Below are positions 5,988-7,649 of a stretch of 7,649 nucleotides of DNA, piece by piece. Origin of the DNA: Desulfobacterales bacterium (GTDB lineage: Bacteria; Desulfobacterota; Syntrophobacteria; B119-G9). How positions within the stretch are numbered: the stretch's first letter is position 1; each line of letters begins with the position of its first letter. The position numbers and the translations under genes were made by a program. The DNA lies in contig JALXAI010000119.1 of assembly GCA_026992215.1 (NCBI GenBank), positions 1 to 7,649 on the forward strand, in the 5' to 3' direction. The notes beneath the pieces are model-generated. The model saw only the letters and a program-made list of their open reading frames with translations. It was not told the DNA's origin and ran no database searches.

Positions 5988-7253
5988 ATGAGAAATTTTA
6001 TATTATTTTTGTTTATCCTCGCTGAATTTCTCTTGATTACCTGGCAGGGTACGACTTATGCCCAGGTAAAATTCACTCTCGAACCGCGTCTTACGTTGAC
6101 CACCGAACACGATGATAATATATACTTTACCGCCTCTGACGAAGAGTCGGACATGGTAACCCATATTTCGCCGGGTATTAATTTCAAGGTTGAGGCACCA
6201 TCGGGCACAATCGATATGGACTATGAGTACCAGCACGTATTTTACGCCGATCATTCCTCCAACGACTCTGACAGGCATTATGTTTCAGTGGACGGGTGGA
6301 AACAATTTTCAGATCAGTGGAAAATAACATTGAAAGACGACTATATGAGGTCGGAGGACCCTTATAAAGTACAGCAATTTATTGGCGCTATAAAATACGA
6401 GAACCTGGAATACGACTACAATGAAGCACACGCGAGCATTATATATTCTTTTGGAGATGAGAACCACGTTAAGCTTGGTTACCACGACATGTTTTTTAGA
6501 AACAGGGCTTCGAACGTTGAGAATACCGAGAACCATTATCCTTTTCTGGATACTGTATACTGGATTACTCCTCCGTGGGGAATACATGTCCAACTTGGTG
6601 AAGAGCTCAGCAGATTCGATTACTCGGATGATTTCGATGAATTTCATGGCGGGTTGACATTATTGCACAAACTCGATCTCAATACGCGAGTAAGCCTTAA
6701 AAGCTCATTTTCCGACATGAATTTTAACGGAAGCAGCAACGATTACCGTATCTACGACGTGGGTGCGGGACTCTCCAAGGTGTTTTCCGAACATCTGGGA
6801 ATTTCTCTTGGTGCAGGCTACTACCTACAGGATGTAAGTGATGATGACGACGAGGATAGTGCCAGCGGATATCTCAATTTCTGGGCCAAGTACGAAAAAT
6901 ATTCTTTCAAGTTTGAACTGAGCAAAGGATACGACGAAATCTATTTTGACGGGGAAGACCTGGGGTTTTCTCATTACTGGATAGTTGGTGGTAAGGGGAA
7001 TTACAATATAATTGACGATCTTTCTTTTTCTCTTGAAAGCTACTACAGGGAAGACAAGTTTCCGCAAACCGAGGATAATATCAAAGAACAAACCCTTTAT
7101 TTCGACTGCGGTCTAACCTGGGATGTAACCCAATGGCTTGAAGCGTCCGTGGAATACTCTCACCTGAATCGTGATGCCAGCGAGGAAGATTACGAATATC
7201 GCGATAACAGGATTACTTTTAACATTACATTATATAAAGATTTCAACTGGTAA
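5988..7253 (+). CDS. Putative outer-membrane beta-barrel protein (BBP2-like)
   Basis: A 421-residue exported protein. Residues 1-25 are a signal peptide with a hydrophobic core and cleavage after TTYA, leaving mature Q26. The mature part alternates polar and aromatic/hydrophobic residues in short amphipathic stretches, has turns rich in Asp, Asn and Gly, and ends YKDFNW. A terminal aromatic residue in the last strand is the usual signature recognised by the BAM complex. The N-terminal EPRLTLTTEHDDNIYFTASDE followed by ISPGINF resembles the start of beta-barrel porin-2 type proteins (BBP2 families), often seen beside polysaccharide export loci; this family link is from memory. A very acidic segment, SDDDDED at 284-290, is probably a surface loop. 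The gene is divergent from the signalling operon, which suggests shared regulation but does not prove it. The barrel is likely; cargo or function is unknown. Confidence 0.82.
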   Translation: MRNFILFLFILAEFLLITWQGTTYAQVKFTLEPRLTLTTEHDDNIYFTASDEESDMVTHISPGINFKVEAPSGTIDMDYEYQHVFYADHSSNDSDRHYVSVDGWKQFSDQWKITLKDDYMRSEDPYKVQQFIGAIKYENLEYDYNEAHASIIYSFGDENHVKLGYHDMFFRNRASNVENTENHYPFLDTVYWITPPWGIHVQLGEELSRFDYSDDFDEFHGGLTLLHKLDLNTRVSLKSSFSDMNFNGSSNDYRIYDVGAGLSKVFSEHLGISLGAGYYLQDVSDDDDEDSASGYLNFWAKYEKYSFKFELSKGYDEIYFDGEDLGFSHYWIVGGKGNYNIIDDLSFSLESYYREDKFPQTEDNIKEQTLYFDCGLTWDVTQWLEASVEYSHLNRDASEEDYEYRDNRITFNITLYKDFNW

Positions 7254-7271
7254 GGCATGATGCCTGGTTTT
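7253..7271 (+). terminator. Weak intrinsic terminator candidate after the outer-membrane gene
   Basis: AGGCA-TGA-TGCCT (7253-7265) forms a short perfect 5-bp stem, starting in the TAA stop codon and followed after two G by TTTT (7268-7271). The stem is short and the T-run modest, so termination may rely on the stronger GC-rich hairpin just downstream. Confidence 0.3.
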
Positions 7272-7275
7272 CTCC

Positions 7276-7364
7276 GGGCAGGTTGCCAGCCTGCCTCAAT
7301 GCGTGCCGACACCCCGTAGAGGTTCCACGGGTATGATGCCACCGTAAGGTGATCCCACTTTACG
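7276..7364 (+). repeat. GC-rich cluster of hairpins, possible REP-like element or structured RNA
   Basis: Three stem-loops follow in a row. GGCAGG/CCTGCC (7277-7282 with 7290-7295) is part of a 19-bp near-palindrome. CCCGT/ACGGG (7313-7317 with 7327-7331) has a 9-nt loop. CGTAAGGTG/CACTTTACG (7343-7351 with 7356-7364) has a 9-bp stem with one G-U pair and a 4-nt loop. The G-U wobble favours the plus-strand RNA. Positions 7271-7380 hold 68 G/C of 110, against about 30% G/C in the 60 bases before them. It could be a palindromic intergenic repeat, the edge of a mobile element, or an RNA. I do not recognise a named family. Confidence 0.45.
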
Positions 7365-7411
7365 CCAGTTCCCCGCATGGATTGCAGTTGATGGGTCTTA
7401 ATCGCCTGCTG

Positions 7412-7430
7412 TGAAAGTCCCCTCCTTTCA
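7412..7430. repeat. Short inverted repeat upstream of the insertion sequence
   Basis: TGAAAG (7412-7417) and CTTTCA (7425-7430) pair perfectly around TCCCCTC. It is too short to call alone, but it continues the run of hairpins to its left and lies just before the presumed left end of the IS630-type element. Confidence 0.3.
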
Positions 7431-7471
7431 GCCTAGCCCGAGTTTCCTAGTACATCGTTCCTAAAATAATA

Positions 7472-7500
7472 TTGCAATATGTTACTGCTCATGGTATAAT
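7472..7500 (+). promoter_or_regulatory. Promoter of the IS630-type transposase gene
   Basis: TTGCAA (7472-7477) and a consensus TATAAT (7495-7500) are separated by 17 bp and lie 25 nt before the transposase ATG. A perfect 12-bp palindrome, ATATTGCAATAT (7469-7480), covers the -35 box and could be a binding site for the transposase or a repressor. Confidence 0.65.
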
Positions 7501-7524
7501 TGGCAAAAACGAAAGGAGCCAGTT

Positions 7525-7649
7525 ATGCCATTTGAAAGAAAGCGTCCTTTGTTGGTCCTTCAAAAAAGAGAGGTTGATTTCTTGGAGAAGATCGCTAACT
7601 CCAGAACCGAGCCATACGCTAAGGTAAAGCGAGCCAGGATACTGCTGGC
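7525..7649 (+). CDS. IS630-family transposase, N-terminal part (runs off the right edge)
   Basis: The first 41 codons are visible and open to the window end. The sequence opens with MPFERKRPLLVLQKREVDF and includes the stretch VKRARILL typical of the N-terminal helix-turn-helix (homeodomain-like) region of IS630/Tc1-mariner-type transposases. The DDE catalytic domain would lie outside. AGGAG (7514-7518) is 6 nt before the ATG. The left terminal repeat should lie between about 7445 and 7471, perhaps starting at a TA dinucleotide such as 7450-7452, but without the right end it cannot be fixed. Whether the element is intact cannot be judged. Confidence 0.78.
   Translation, partial: MPFERKRPLLVLQKREVDFLEKIANSRTEPYAKVKRARILL

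Noticed and set aside
6309..6647. 112-residue minus-strand open frame inside the outer-membrane gene
   Set aside because: It is antisense to a convincing exported barrel gene and has no ribosome site or domain.
7190..7378. 62-residue minus-strand open frame containing EAGWQPARRKPG
   Set aside because: It runs antisense into the end of the outer-membrane gene and its unusual sequence comes from the GC-rich palindromes; it is more likely repeat DNA read as protein.

Overview
The window looks like a moderate-GC Gram-negative bacterial chromosome. An outer-membrane beta-barrel gene with a signal peptide and a C-terminal aromatic residue shows the double membrane. The style of the genes (NtrB/ZraS-like sensor kinase, CHASE2 sensor with an HD-GYP output, a free FecR-domain secreted protein, a BBP2-like porin) resembles Desulfobacterota/Deltaproteobacteria or related anaerobes. 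That placement is inference only, because there is no rRNA or marker gene here.

Layout. Positions 1-5011 carry four genes on the minus strand, transcribed right to left: a CHASE2-GAF-HD-GYP membrane protein (5011-2801), a secreted FecR-domain protein with a Met/His/Ser-rich tail (2817-1831), a membrane histidine kinase (1764-205) and a response regulator that runs off the left edge (236-1). The first pair overlaps by 17 bp and the last pair by 32 bp. The middle junction is a 66-bp gap with no convincing terminator, so the four probably form one operon. Positions 5012-5987 are a long divergent intergenic region with no convincing gene. It holds a sigma-54-like promoter candidate for the operon, a 40-bp-spaced direct repeat upstream of that candidate, several dyads, and a sigma-70-like promoter for the rightward gene. 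Positions 5988-7253 encode an outer-membrane beta-barrel protein on the plus strand. Positions 7254-7440 are a GC-rich, hairpin-rich segment. From about 7450 an IS630-family insertion sequence begins; its promoter and the first 41 transposase codons are inside the window.

How the parts may work together (inference): the FecR protein and the CHASE2 domain both lie outside the cytoplasmic membrane and are translationally coupled, so they could form one envelope sensor whose cytoplasmic output is an HD-GYP-type domain. The kinase/regulator pair would add a phosphorelay in the same operon. The divergent outer-membrane protein is a candidate target or partner. The HD-GYP domain keeps its predicted metal ligands and GYP motif, but has lost the lysine of HDxGK and the usual Asp-Ala...Arg segment. 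It may therefore be altered in substrate or act as a receptor rather than as a standard c-di-GMP phosphodiesterase.
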